Below, piece after piece: positions 16,797 to 27,078 of a stretch of 48,586 nt of DNA (the stretch's first letter is position 1; each line of letters opens with the position of its first letter). Location: contig JADYYK010000286.1 of assembly GCA_020853705.1 (NCBI GenBank), forward strand, positions 1 through 48,586, read 5' to 3'. The notes under the pieces were generated by a model, which made no database searches, had not been told where the DNA came from, and worked only from the letters and a program-made list of their open reading frames with translations. The DNA comes from Deltaproteobacteria bacterium. GTDB lineage: Bacteria > Myxococcota_A > Polyangia > Haliangiales > JADYYK01. Made by a program: the position numbers and the translations under genes.

Positions 16797-18011
16797 TCAG
16801 GGCCGGCAGATCGAGACGCTGAAGCCGGCGATGGTCTCGCAGCGCCAGCTGGTCGGGCACAGACCGTCGTTGCACAGGCGGGTGCAGCGGCTGGAGGTGG
16901 CGTCACACAGGCCGGAGTCACAGTCGCGGCCATTGGCGCAGCTGGCGCCCAGCGAGCGGGTGCCGGCGCGCGAGCACACGAAGGTGATGCTGCCGCCGTC
17001 GGCCAGCGGGAAGCAGCCCAGGCCGGGCGGGCAACCGCCCTCGGGGCGGCACGACTGCGTGCACATGGCGCCGCCGGGCGCGGCGTCGTCACAGGCGCCG
17101 CTGCGGCACAGCGTGGTGCCGGTGACGGTGCCGGCGCGACACAGCGCGCCCGCGGGATCGGGGCCCAGGATGTCGCTGGGCGGGACACAGATCGGCGACG
17201 CCGACCCGAACGCGATGGCGCAGGTGTACGGCGGCAGGCCGTCGAGGCGCTCGGGGCAGTCGGACGCGGTGCGACAGGTCGCGGTGCAGCCCTGCACGGT
17301 CAGACACAGCCCGGTCGCGCACTGGTCGCCGGTCGAGCAGGCGCGCTCGATGTCGGCGCACACCTGCTGGCCGCCCGCCATGGTGCACGCGAAGCCAGCG
17401 GGGCAGTCGGCCGCGCTGGCACAGTTGCGCGTGCACGACGGGGTGGCCCCCGTGGTGTTGCCCAGGCACAGCCCCGACACGCAGGTCGCCGGGGTGGCCA
17501 GCTGACACGGCCGCCCGGTGTCATCGGGCACACAGCGCTGGCTGGCGCAGACGTGGCGATGCGCGCACTCGCTGGTCTGGGTGCAGCTGCGCGTGCACAT
17601 CATGGTGCCGCCGAAATCGGGCACACACAGCGCGCTCTGACAGTCGCCCGCGCCGGTGCAGCGATCGAGGTAGCGGCCCTGCCCCGGCTGCACCGCGCCG
17701 TCGACCTGCACGGCGGCGTCGAGCTGCGTGGTGCTGCCGTCACGCGGCGTGGTGCCGCCGTCGGTCTGCACCCCGCCATCGGGTGTGATGCCGCCAATCG
17801 TGCACTGCCCGATCTGGTTGCACAGCTTGCCCCCCGTGCAGTCGAAGTCCTGCACGCAGTCCTGCCTGCACTGCCGCCCATCGCAGTAGTGCTTGTCACC
17901 GCACTGCGAGTGGAAATTGCACTCGAGATCCGCCTTGGCGCAGCCGCTGCCGCCGAGGCCGCCCGCGCCGGCGAGCGTCAGGACCAGGGCTGCCAGTGCC
18001 GCGCGCGTCAC
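16797..18011 (-). CDS. Cysteine-rich exported lipoprotein
   Basis: 404 residues from GTG 18011. The signal ends in LGGSGC (Cys24). More than 40 Cys residues follow in repeated units of the type C-x(4-8)-C-x(2-6)-C, such as ECNFHSQCGDKHYCDG and QDCVQDFDCTGGKLCNQIGQC. Units like these, read as small disulfide-bonded modules, are common in myxobacterial surface proteins. A low-complexity Gly/Thr/Asp/Val segment lies at about residues 75-115. The role is unknown; an extracellular, disulfide-stabilised repeat protein is likely. It converges with the AlaX gene, 28 bp away. Confidence 0.75.
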   Translation of the reverse strand: MTRAALAALVLTLAGAGGLGGSGCAKADLECNFHSQCGDKHYCDGRQCRQDCVQDFDCTGGKLCNQIGQCTIGGITPDGGVQTDGGTTPRDGSTTQLDAAVQVDGAVQPGQGRYLDRCTGAGDCQSALCVPDFGGTMMCTRSCTQTSECAHRHVCASQRCVPDDTGRPCQLATPATCVSGLCLGNTTGATPSCTRNCASAADCPAGFACTMAGGQQVCADIERACSTGDQCATGLCLTVQGCTATCRTASDCPERLDGLPPYTCAIAFGSASPICVPPSDILGPDPAGALCRAGTVTGTTLCRSGACDDAAPGGAMCTQSCRPEGGCPPGLGCFPLADGGSITFVCSRAGTRSLGASCANGRDCDSGLCDATSSRCTRLCNDGLCPTSWRCETIAGFSVSICRP

Positions 18012-18056
18012 CGCCTGATGTTCTCACGAGGCCGACATGCGGGATAGAGGCGGCGG

Positions 18057-19513
18057 TCAGGGCGTGACGACGATGTCGTGCTGGCCGGGGCCGTTGCAGG
18101 GGATGGCGATGAGGCCGGTGGCGGGGTCGCGGGTGGGGGCAGGCGCGATGGCGCGCGCGTCGCAGGTGACGGTGAGGGTGGCGGGGAAGTCGTCGGGGGC
18201 GGGGATGTAGATGAGGGTCGGGGCGGTGACCTTGGCGGAGCCGGTGAAGGTCAGGGTGAAGCGGCGTGCGGCGCGGTCGTAGCTCCAGCGCTGGGGCCAG
18301 CCGGCGATGGCCTCGGGGCGCGGGCGCGACAGGGCGTTGCGCAGCAGGGGGCGCTCGTTCCAGCCGGTGGCGGTGCGCTCGTACATGCCCCAGGAGCCCT
18401 GCGAGTCCTCCTTCCAGACCCAGAAGGCGGCCGACAGCATGAGCTCGTCCTGGATGTCGGTCTGCAGCTCGAGGTAGTCCTTGGCGCGGGTGTCGGCGGG
18501 GCCGTAGCCCCACTCGGTGATGAGGACGGGGGCGCCCCAGGCCAGACCCTCGTTGACGGCCGCGGCGTTCGATGGGCGCAGGTCGGCGCGGGTGAAGGAT
18601 TGCCGTAGAGATTCGTTGGAAGAGAATGACACGGTGTAAATGTGCGGGGCGTAGATCATGCCGCCGAGGCCGAACTGCTGCTCGAAGGTGGTGGCCGGGA
18701 CGTCGGCGATGTCGAGCTGGTTGCGGTAGGCGGTGGGCTCGAAGGCGATGAGGTGGCGGCTGTCGACGGCGCGGATGGCGCGCGCGACCTCGGCGTGGAA
18801 GCCCGGCAGCTCGGCGTCGGCGGCCACGGGCTCGTTCATGATCTCGTAGGCGAACACGGTGTCGTCGGTCGCGAAGCGGCGCGCCACGGCGGCGGCGGCG
18901 GCGGCGAAGCGGGTGCGCAGGCGCGGGCCCGGCTCGGCGCTGCCGAAGAAGGTCGCGAACGAGCGCATGACCTGGGGCGACAGCCGGCGGTCGCCGAGAT
19001 CGGTCAGCGGTCCACCCAGCAGCATGTCGGGCGGCGGCTGGATGGCCCACAGCGGGGCGCCGTCCTCGCCGATCTCCTTGGAGTAGGCGTCCTGGTGGAA
19101 GTCGAGCAGCACCAGCACGCCGGCCTGGCGGCACAGCTCCACGGTGGCCGCGATGCGGTCGAGGTAGCCGGCGTCGATGCCGCCGGTCTCGGTCGGCTCC
19201 AGGCCGCTCCAGTTGATGGGCAGGCGCAGGAAGTTGAAGCCGAGCTGGCGCAGGCGGCGGGCGTCCTCGAGGGTGAAGGGCGGGATGGGCTCCAGCGCGG
19301 TGCGGCCGTCGGAGAAGCTGACGTCGAACAGCCCCTCGACGCGGGCGTTCATGCCGTGCAGCACGAAGACGCGGCCCTGGCCGTCAACGAAGCGATCACA
19401 GCGCGTGCTCAGGGGGCCGAACGCGCCTGCCTTGGCCGCGCAGGGCGAGTCGTCGGGGTCACCACCCCCGCCACAGCCGACCAGCAACAGCGCGAGCAGA
19501 CCGAGGCGCTTCA

Positions 19514-19514
<1 letters not shown>
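18057..19514 (-). CDS. GH5-family glycoside hydrolase lipoprotein (endoglycoceramidase-like)
   Basis: 485 residues. The lipobox LLLVGC gives Cys14. A TIM-barrel glycosidase follows: VLHGMNARVEG, FNFLRLPINWSGLEP, LVLLDFHQDAYSKEIGEDG, YEIMNEPV (acid/base Glu228) and PVLITEWGYG (nucleophile Glu334). The DFHQDAYSK-x-x-GEDGAP block is typical of the endoglycoceramidase-related GH5 members, which release the glycan from glycosphingolipids; the true substrate could be another beta-glycoside. A C-terminal beta-sandwich of about 90 residues starts near 395. ATG 19514 overlaps the epimerase stop by 1 bp, so the two are co-translated. Location: lipid-anchored, surface or periplasm. Confidence 0.88.
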
Positions 19515-20683
<1,169 letters not shown>

Positions 20684-20692
20684 GGGCGAAGA

Positions 20693-21265
20693 CTATCCGA
20701 CGCCCGCCGCCAGCGCGACCACGCTGTAGCCGACCGCCAGCGCGCTGCCCGGGTTGAGGTACGAATGGCGCTGATCACCGCGAAAAGTGACCACATCGCC
20801 GGCGGCCAGCTCATAGGCGTCGCCCGCCACCCACAGCGTGATGGCGCCCTGCTCGCAGGTCAGGTACTCGCGCGTGCCGGTGGTGTGCGGCACCCCGACC
20901 AGGCGGGCGCGCGCTGGCAGCTCGAAGCGGTCGAGCTCCAGCCCGGGCAGGCGATCGGGCAGCACGCGGCGCACCGTGACCGGGCCCTGGCGGCGCACCG
21001 TCAGGGCGTCGCGCGGGATCTTGCGCGCGCTGGCGCGCGGGGCCGAGATCAGCTCCTCGACCGAGACCTGCAGCGCCAGCGCGACCTTGTGCAGGATCGA
21101 GAGCGTGGGGTTGGCGCTGCCCGACTCCAGGTTCTGCCAGGTCGCGCGTGGCAGCTCGGCCAGGCGGGCCAGCGCCTGCTGGGTCAGGCCGCGCTGATCA
21201 CGCAGCTGCTTGAGGTTCGCGCCCAGGTTGCGCGCCAGAGCGTCGCCGACGGGGAGGGAGGCCAT
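20693..21265 (-). CDS. XRE-family transcriptional regulator with cupin domain
   Basis: 190 residues. Helix-turn-helix at about residues 15-70 (LKQLRDQRGLTQQALARLAELPRATWQNLESGSANPTLSILHKVALAL, shortened here), then a short linker and a cupin_2 barrel (about 105-180) with VPHTTGTREYLTCEQG, VWVAGD-like AYELAAGDVVTFRGDQRHSYLNPG. This domain pair is common in regulators of amino-acid, polyamine or sugar catabolism; the cupin senses a small ligand. ATG 21265 is preferred; a further in-frame start lies 8 codons upstream inside the repeats. It is divergent from the SDR gene and the shared 95-bp gap holds short inverted repeats that fit an operator. Confidence 0.9.
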   Translation of the reverse strand: MASLPVGDALARNLGANLKQLRDQRGLTQQALARLAELPRATWQNLESGSANPTLSILHKVALALQVSVEELISAPRASARKIPRDALTVRRQGPVTVRRVLPDRLPGLELDRFELPARARLVGVPHTTGTREYLTCEQGAITLWVAGDAYELAAGDVVTFRGDQRHSYLNPGSALAVGYSVVALAAGVG

Positions 21266-21275
21266 GCCGACACGA

Positions 21276-21299
21276 TGGCATTGTGCCAATCTGTTGGCA
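21276..21299. promoter_or_regulatory. Candidate operator for the XRE-cupin regulator
   Basis: TGCCAA (21284-21289) and TTGGCA (21294-21299) form a perfect inverted repeat with a 4-bp spacer. A TGGCA (21276-21280) to the left pairs with the same TGCCA around a 3-bp spacer, and TGGCCA follows at 21303. The sites lie in the gap between the divergent regulator and SDR genes and overlap a CACAAT that could be the regulator's -10. Confidence 0.5.
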
Positions 21300-21360
21300 A
21301 TCTGGCCAATGCATCAGCGGGGTGGGTCATCGTAGAGCCATGCAAGGACGGAGGACGGCG

Positions 21361-22097
21361 ATGGACTCGATCGAGGGCAAGACGATGCTGATCACGGGGG
21401 CCAGCCGCGGGCTGGGGGCGGCGCTGGCGCGGGCGGCGGCGGGGCGCGGGGCGCGGGTGGTGGCGGTGGCGCGCGAGGAGGGCCCGCTGCTGCAGGTGGT
21501 GGCGGAGATCCGGGCCTCGGGGGGCGCCGCCTTCGCGCTGCCCGCCGACGTCGGCGACAAGGACGCCATCCATGGCATCACCGGCGCGGCGGCGGCGCTG
21601 GCGGGGCCGATCGACGTCGTGGTGCACAACGCCAGCTGGCTGGGCCCGACCCCGCTGGGCCTGCTGATGGACACCGCGTGCGAGGACCTCGAGCGCGTGC
21701 TGGCGGTCAACCTGGTCGGCCCGTTCAGGCTGTCGAGGGTGCTGGCCGGACCGATGCTCTTGCGTGGCAGCGGCGTCATCGTGCACGTCAGCTCCGACGC
21801 CGCGGTCAGCGCCTATCCGCGCTGGGGCGCCTACGGGGTGTCGAAGGCGGCCTTCGATCACCTGGCGCGCAGCTTCGCCGCCGAGCTGGAGGGTTCGGGC
21901 GTGCGCGTGTTCGCCATCGACCCCGGCGAGATGGACACCCGCATGCACGCCGAGGCCATGCCCGAGGCCGACCCGGCCACGCTGGCGCGCCCCGAGGACG
22001 TCGCGCAGCGGTTGCTGGCGGCCATCGAGGACGCCGCGCTGGCGCCCGCCGGTGCGCGGGTGATCGCCGCCGAGCTCGGTGCGCTCAGGAGGGCGTC

Positions 22098-22101
<4 letters not shown>
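21361..22101 (+). CDS. Short-chain dehydrogenase/reductase
   Basis: NAD(P)H-dependent oxidoreductase of 246 residues with the full classical SDR pattern: TGASRGLG (about 10-17), NAS for the structural NAG, a Ser in VHVSSD (about residue 140) and the YGVSK catalytic Tyr-Lys. A FAIDPGEMDT block after the active site is normal. The end, AGARVIAAELGALR, is a little unusual. ATG 21361 has a GGAGG 9-10 nt upstream; ATG 21340 would add seven residues. It overlaps the QueA-like gene by 4 bp (ATGA). Substrate unknown; control by the divergent XRE-cupin protein is likely. Confidence 0.92.
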
Positions 22102-23225
<1,124 letters not shown>

Positions 23226-23259
23226 CCGAGGCCGGGAGGCCACTCCGAGTGGCGCGTGC

Positions 23260-23265
23260 TATCCT
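23260..23265 (+). promoter_or_regulatory. -10 element for the Uma2-family gene
   Basis: TATCCT is 7 nt before GTG 23273. It supports this start over GTG 23249, although GGGAGG at 23233-23238 would suit the latter. Confidence 0.4.
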
Positions 23266-23272
23266 GCTCGGT

Positions 23273-23851
23273 GTGTCGAGCATCGCACCGGAGCTGGTCC
23301 TCGCTGGCGAGACGCTGCGGCCTCTCAAGCGCGTGGAGTACGACCGCCTGGTCGAGCTCGGAGCCTTCCAGGATGAGCGCGTCGAGCTGCTCGCCGGTGT
23401 GCTGGTCGCCGGGAGTCCACAGGGCGCCCGCCACGCCCAGACCATCCAGCGACTGACGCAGCGGCTGGTCATGGCCCTGGCAGGACGCGCCGAGGTCCGC
23501 GTGCAGCTGCCGCTCGCGGCCTCGGCCGAGTCGGAGCCAGAACCGGACTTCGCGGTGGTGGCACCCGGGGACTACGCCAGCGGCCATCCGACGCGGGCCT
23601 TTCTCGTCATCGAGGTCGCCGAGACCTCCCAGCAGCGAGACCGGGTGCTGAAAGGTCGGCTCTACGCCAGCGCGGGTATCCCCGAATACTGGCTGTGCGA
23701 TCTGGCTGCCGGTGCCATCGAGGTCCACACCGCGCCGGGAGAGGACGGCTACCAGCAGGTCGAGGTGCGGCGTATGGGTGACAGCGTCGGGCCGTCGGCC
23801 TTCAGCGACGTCGTGTGGCTGGTCAGCGACCTGCTGCCCGCGGTTCGCTAG
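23273..23851 (+). CDS. Uma2-family (DUF820) putative restriction-endonuclease-like protein
   Basis: 192 residues with a PD-(D/E)xK fold. Family blocks: a leading RLVELGAFQDERVELLAGVLV, SPQGARHAQTIQRLTQRL, EPDFAVV (metal Asp), FLVIEVAETSQQRDRVLKGRLYASAGIPEYWLCDL (catalytic Glu and Lys; here given as separate parts of one block), and IEVHTAP. Uma2 proteins are numerous in cyanobacteria and some other phyla, often isolated and of unknown biological role; nuclease activity is inferred from fold. The base composition is slightly lower in G+C than its neighbours. Nothing in its vicinity looks like a partner methylase. Confidence 0.85.
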   Translation: MSSIAPELVLAGETLRPLKRVEYDRLVELGAFQDERVELLAGVLVAGSPQGARHAQTIQRLTQRLVMALAGRAEVRVQLPLAASAESEPEPDFAVVAPGDYASGHPTRAFLVIEVAETSQQRDRVLKGRLYASAGIPEYWLCDLAAGAIEVHTAPGEDGYQQVEVRRMGDSVGPSAFSDVVWLVSDLLPAVR

Positions 23852-23897
23852 CCCGTCGCCAAGCTCGTCGACCGCTCGTCGACCGCTCGGCGAACCG

Positions 23898-24038
23898 TCA
23901 GCGCACCATCACGTCGGAGCTGGTGAAGGCGACGCCGTCCAGCGCGCGTGCCAGGCGCAGGGCCACCGCGACCGACGGCACCGCGTGGCCGGCCTCGATG
24001 GCGCCCAGGCTCTGCCGGGTCTGGCGCCGGCCTGGGCC
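23898..24038 (-). pseudogene. C-terminal fragment of an XRE-type helix-turn-helix protein
   Basis: A 46-codon stretch ends in TGA and reads ...RRQTRQSLGAIEAGHAVPS, then VAVALRLARALDGVAFTSSDV. The S-x-x-x-IEAG-x-x-x-PS-x-x-x-ALRLARAL pattern is the recognition helix and following helix of XRE regulators. It begins directly after the TAA stop (24041-24039) of the SRPBCC gene and in the same frame, with no start codon or ribosome site. It looks like the relic of a regulator cut by a deletion, or a read-through extension. Confidence 0.55.
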
Positions 24039-24449
24039 TTACCGCGGGCCGCGTTCGATCCAGCGCGCGAAGGACTCCGCGGCGCTGCGGGCGTCAGAGA
24101 GCGCGCGCTCGTCGGGGCTGCGGCCCTCGCCGGCCTCGATGGAGTAGGACATCTCGCAGCCGTCGGGGTGCTCGGCGAACGAGGCGAAGCCGCGCACCGC
24201 GGACGGCGCGCCGCTCGACGGCGCCCAGGCCACCAGGCGCTGCGCGACCTGGTACGAGTACTTCAGCGAGTAGGTCAGCGCCGCGCCGAACTCGAACAGC
24301 ACCTCGAGCGGCAGGCCGTCGTCATTCGCCCTGACCAGCCGTGCCTTGCGCAGCCCGGGCACCCACGAGCGCAGCCGCCGGGTGTCGCAGAAGGCCTCGA
24401 AGCAGCGCTGCGCCGGCCGACGAACCACCTGCCTGACGACCTCGGTCAC
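24039..24449 (-). CDS. SRPBCC (START-like) protein
   Basis: 136 residues, cytosolic. The helix-grip pattern is present: RRPAQRCFEAFCDTRRLRSWVPGLRKARLV (family start) then LPLEVLFEFGAALTYSLKYSY, VAWAPSSG, FASFAEHPDGCEMSYSIEAG and a long C-terminal helix (ALSDARSAAESFARWIERG). SRPBCC proteins bind hydrophobic ligands, act as cyclases or have ring-hydroxylating roles; the ligand is unknown. GTG 24449 has TACCAT 6 nt upstream, yet it also follows the PilZ gene by 21 bp and could be read with it. An in-frame HTH remnant follows its stop. Confidence 0.82.
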   Translation of the reverse strand: MTEVVRQVVRRPAQRCFEAFCDTRRLRSWVPGLRKARLVRANDDGLPLEVLFEFGAALTYSLKYSYQVAQRLVAWAPSSGAPSAVRGFASFAEHPDGCEMSYSIEAGEGRSPDERALSDARSAAESFARWIERGPR

Positions 24450-24455
24450 CCGCAG

Positions 24456-24461
24456 ATGGTA
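24456..24461 (-). promoter_or_regulatory. Possible -10 element before the SRPBCC gene
   Basis: Minus-strand TACCAT is 6 nt before GTG 24449. It may be an internal promoter since the PilZ gene ends just upstream. Confidence 0.3.
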
Positions 24462-24470
24462 GCAGCTTCG

Positions 24471-24953
24471 TCAGCGCGGACGCTGCGTCAGCAGGCGCAC
24501 CGGCGGGTCGGGGCGGAACGGTGACTGGCTGTCGACGGTGACGAAGCTGCAGCCGATGGAGGCGGTCTGCGCCACGTGCGGGCGCCAGACCGCACGCACG
24601 TTGAGGCGATAGTGGCGCTGTGTCAGGGGCTCCACGATACGCAGCTGCGCGGTGTCGCCGACCTCGAGGTGGCCGGCCGGCATCAGGGTCAGGCCGCCGG
24701 CGCCGATGCGGGTGATGAGGACGTCGCGCAGAAAGCCGGCGTCCTCCAGCACGGCCGGGATCCACACGTCGAAGCGGCGGAACTTGCGGCGCTGGAACTG
24801 CGGCGCGCCCGGGCTGGGCGGGGCGTGAAACAGGCGCTCCAGGTGGCCCAGCGACTCCAGATCATAGGCGCTCATGGCCGCCCCCAGCGCCTCGCGGCGC
24901 AGGCTCAGCATGCTGTAGTCGTAAAGCTCGTGCAGCAGCTCGGCGGCGTTCAC
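24471..24953 (-). CDS. PilZ-domain protein
   Basis: 160 residues from GTG 24953. The PilZ part begins with RRKFRRFDVWIPAVL (RxxxR, c-di-GMP-contacting in the family), followed by ITRIGAGGLTLMP, where the classical D/N-x-S-x-x-G is changed, then QLRIVEPLTQRHYRLNVRAVWRP and GCSFV. PilZ proteins bind cyclic di-GMP and act in motility and exopolysaccharide control; the altered second motif leaves ligand binding uncertain. The N-terminal 60 residues are helical and resemble no known domain. TATGCC lies 6 nt before GTG 24953; GTG 25001 would add 16 residues. Divergent from the AKR-like gene. Confidence 0.8.
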   Translation of the reverse strand: MNAAELLHELYDYSMLSLRREALGAAMSAYDLESLGHLERLFHAPPSPGAPQFQRRKFRRFDVWIPAVLEDAGFLRDVLITRIGAGGLTLMPAGHLEVGDTAQLRIVEPLTQRHYRLNVRAVWRPHVAQTASIGCSFVTVDSQSPFRPDPPVRLLTQRPR

Positions 24954-25035
24954 AGCCACGGCATAGCGCGGCCGTGGCGCCGAGGTGGCGAACCTTGGCA
25001 CCGATCAATTTCGCAGGATCTGGCACACTGAACGC

Positions 25036-25890
25036 GTGACGACCTTTCGTGACCGGGTCTCGCTGGGTTCCACGGGCTTGCAGGTCAGCCGCCTCGGCCT
25101 GGGCTCGAGCTTCGGCCTGTCCACCCGGGAAGTCGAACGTGCGTTCGACGCCGGCGTGAACTACTTCTACTGGGGTTCGATCCGGCGCCCCATGTTCGGC
25201 CGCGCGCTGCGCCACCTGGCCAGGCGCGACCGCGCCGGCATGGTCACCGTGATCCAGACCTACACCCGGGTCGCCGCGCTGATGCGCGCCTCGGTCGAGG
25301 TCGCGCTGCGGCCGCTGGGCCTCGACTACACCGACGTGCTGCTGCTGGGCTGGTGGAACGATCTGCCGCCGCCCGCGATCATGGACGCCGCGCGCGCGCT
25401 GGTCGACGCCGGGCTGGCCCGCCACGTGATGGTGTCGTGCCACAACCGCCCCAGCTTCGAGCGCCTGGCGCGCCACCCGCTGATCGACTCGCTGATGGTG
25501 CGCTACAACGCCGGCCATCCCGGCGCCGAGAAGGACGTCTTCCCGCTGCTGCCGCGCCCGCGCCCCGGCGTGGTCGCCTACACCGCGACGCGCTGGGGCA
25601 CCTTGCTCGATCCCAAGCTGACCCCGCCCGGCGAGCGCACGCCGCGGGCGTCCGACTGCTATCGCTTCGCGCTGTCACACCCCGACGTCGACCTGGTGCT
25701 GTCGGGTCCCGCCGGCGGCGCCCAGCTCGACGAGGCGCTGACCGTGCTCGACCAGGGTCCCATGTCCGAGGACGAGCGGGCCTGGATGCTGCGCGTCGGG
25801 CTGGCGGCCCGCAACGCCCCGCAGAGCCGCGCGCTGAACCCGGGCCACCTTTTCGACAAGGTCACCGGCATGCTCACCGGTCAGACCTGA
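25036..25890 (+). CDS. Aldo/keto reductase-like protein lacking the catalytic tetrad
   Basis: 284 residues from GTG 25036. The family fold is recognisable: the start VSLGSTGLQVSRLGLG, FDAGVNYFYWGS, VALRPLGLDYTDVLLLGW, and LSGPAGGAQLDEALTVL near the end. By alignment to canonical members the four catalytic residues are gone: Asp is replaced near Tyr45, the Tyr has no counterpart, Lys is replaced near Tyr76 and His near Gly105. It may bind NADP(H) or an unrelated ligand without the standard reduction chemistry. Related proteins with the YFYWG motif occur in other genomes. CACACT is 6 nt before the GTG. Not catalytically inferable. Confidence 0.78.
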   Translation: MTTFRDRVSLGSTGLQVSRLGLGSSFGLSTREVERAFDAGVNYFYWGSIRRPMFGRALRHLARRDRAGMVTVIQTYTRVAALMRASVEVALRPLGLDYTDVLLLGWWNDLPPPAIMDAARALVDAGLARHVMVSCHNRPSFERLARHPLIDSLMVRYNAGHPGAEKDVFPLLPRPRPGVVAYTATRWGTLLDPKLTPPGERTPRASDCYRFALSHPDVDLVLSGPAGGAQLDEALTVLDQGPMSEDERAWMLRVGLAARNAPQSRALNPGHLFDKVTGMLTGQT

Positions 25891-25893
25891 CTC

Positions 25894-25908
25894 TTGTCAG
25901 TCTGACAA
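25894..25908. other. Perfect short palindrome between convergent stops
   Basis: TTGTCAG (25894-25900) and CTGACAA (25902-25908) are perfect inverted arms around one base. It sits 3 bp after the AKR-like stop and ends directly before the PEGA gene stop (25909). It could be a weak bidirectional terminator (stem of five, loop of five) or a protein site; there is no T-tract longer than four on either strand. Confidence 0.35.
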
Positions 25909-27078
25909 CTAAAAGCGCCGCGAAATCCGCGCTCCCACCGCACCTGGGGCCAGCATCGGCTCGATGGGCGCCTGCACCCGTGGGGTGTCCATCAGGTACA
26001 GCAGGATCCCGGTCACGCCGGCCACGGCCGCGCTGCCGTACAGCACGTAGGACGCGGTCACCATGTTGTCGCGGCGCTCGATCTTCTTGTTGTAGTCGCG
26101 CAGCTCGGTCGGGGTCAGACCGACGCTGTCACGCTTGTCGAGCAGATCCTCGGCGCTGCTCTGTGCGGTCAGCGCCAGCGTGGTGGTCACGCCGCCGCCC
26201 AGCAGCAGCAGGCCGGCGCCGCCGAGCACCCAGAACGACGCCCGCCGCTGCGAGGTCCGCGACAGCGGGGCGTCCAGCGCCAGCTCGCGACCGCGCTCCA
26301 CCGTGAGCTCGCGCGTGAAGGGGTGGTGGCCGCGCAAGGTCACCGCCAGGAAGTGCTTGCCCGCCGCCGCCTGCACCGGCTGACGCAGCGGCGTCGACCC
26401 CACCAGGCGGCCGTCCAGGCTGATGTCCGCACCCGACTTGGCGCGCACGCGCAGCAGCGCCGGCTGCGGCTTCAAGTCGACCTTGACCACGACCAGCTGG
26501 CCCTCCAGGGCGACGCCGTCCAGATCCTGCGCGAAGTAGCCGGGCGCCTCGACGTGGATCTTGTGCTCGCCGGCCGGGACCTCGCGCGTCAGCGGCACCC
26601 GCCCGAGCGCGCCGCCGCCGATCGACGCCTGCGAACCCTTGGTCAGCGACAGCACCATGAGCTGGGTCTTCTTCGGCTGCTCCACCGGGCCGGCCTCGCC
26701 GCCGCCGCCGCTGCCCTCGAGCCGGGTCAGCTCGGGTTGCAGCGTCGACAGGTGCTGCACCGCGTCCTCGCGCCGGCCGCCCTGCTTCACGTCCTCGATG
26801 TACTTGCGATACAGCTCGACCGCGCGCCGGAGCAGCGGCAGCTGCTGTTCGACCACGTACTGCTTGCGGTAGGCCTGCGCCAGCGAGAAGGCGATGGGCG
26901 GCTTGGGCGCCAGCCGGTACGACTCCTCCAGCGAGCGGATCGCGGTCAGGTAGTCGCCAGCCTCGTAGGCCTGGCTGCCGGCCTCGAAGTAGGTCCTGGC
27001 GTCATCCAGCGGCCCCGCCCCCGCCACCCCCGCGCCGAGCAGGAGGCCCAGCGCCGCCAGCGTCGCGACGCGCCTCAC
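25909..27078 (-). CDS. TPR and PEGA-domain exported protein
   Basis: 389 residues from GTG 27078, which overlaps the FG-GAP gene stop by 4 bp. Signal peptide to about residue 21 (VAGAG). A TPR-like helical region (DARTYFEAGSQAYEAGDYLTAI, shown partly) spans about 25-115. Two PEGA-type beta domains follow (about 135-205 and 207-270): GGGALGRVPLTREVPAGEHKI and SLDGRLVGSTPLRQPVQAAAGKH. Two membrane helices follow (about 282-305 and 342-362). PEGA domains are beta modules common in myxobacterial surface proteins; a structural or scaffold role is likely. It is the last gene of the kinase-FG-GAP-PEGA unit. Confidence 0.85.
   Translation of the reverse strand: MRRVATLAALGLLLGAGVAGAGPLDDARTYFEAGSQAYEAGDYLTAIRSLEESYRLAPKPPIAFSLAQAYRKQYVVEQQLPLLRRAVELYRKYIEDVKQGGRREDAVQHLSTLQPELTRLEGSGGGGEAGPVEQPKKTQLMVLSLTKGSQASIGGGALGRVPLTREVPAGEHKIHVEAPGYFAQDLDGVALEGQLVVVKVDLKPQPALLRVRAKSGADISLDGRLVGSTPLRQPVQAAAGKHFLAVTLRGHHPFTRELTVERGRELALDAPLSRTSQRRASFWVLGGAGLLLLGGGVTTTLALTAQSSAEDLLDKRDSVGLTPTELRDYNKKIERRDNMVTASYVLYGSAAVAGVTGILLYLMDTPRVQAPIEPMLAPGAVGARISRRF

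Noticed and set aside
20684..20695. TAGTCT 6 nt before the epimerase ATG as a further leaderless promoter
   Set aside because: It contains the TAG stop of the regulator just upstream on the same strand, so it is likely chance and the gene is probably co-transcribed.
23226..24470. tRNA or insertion-sequence remnant around the HTH fragment
   Set aside because: No cloverleaf, terminal repeats or transposase motif could be seen.
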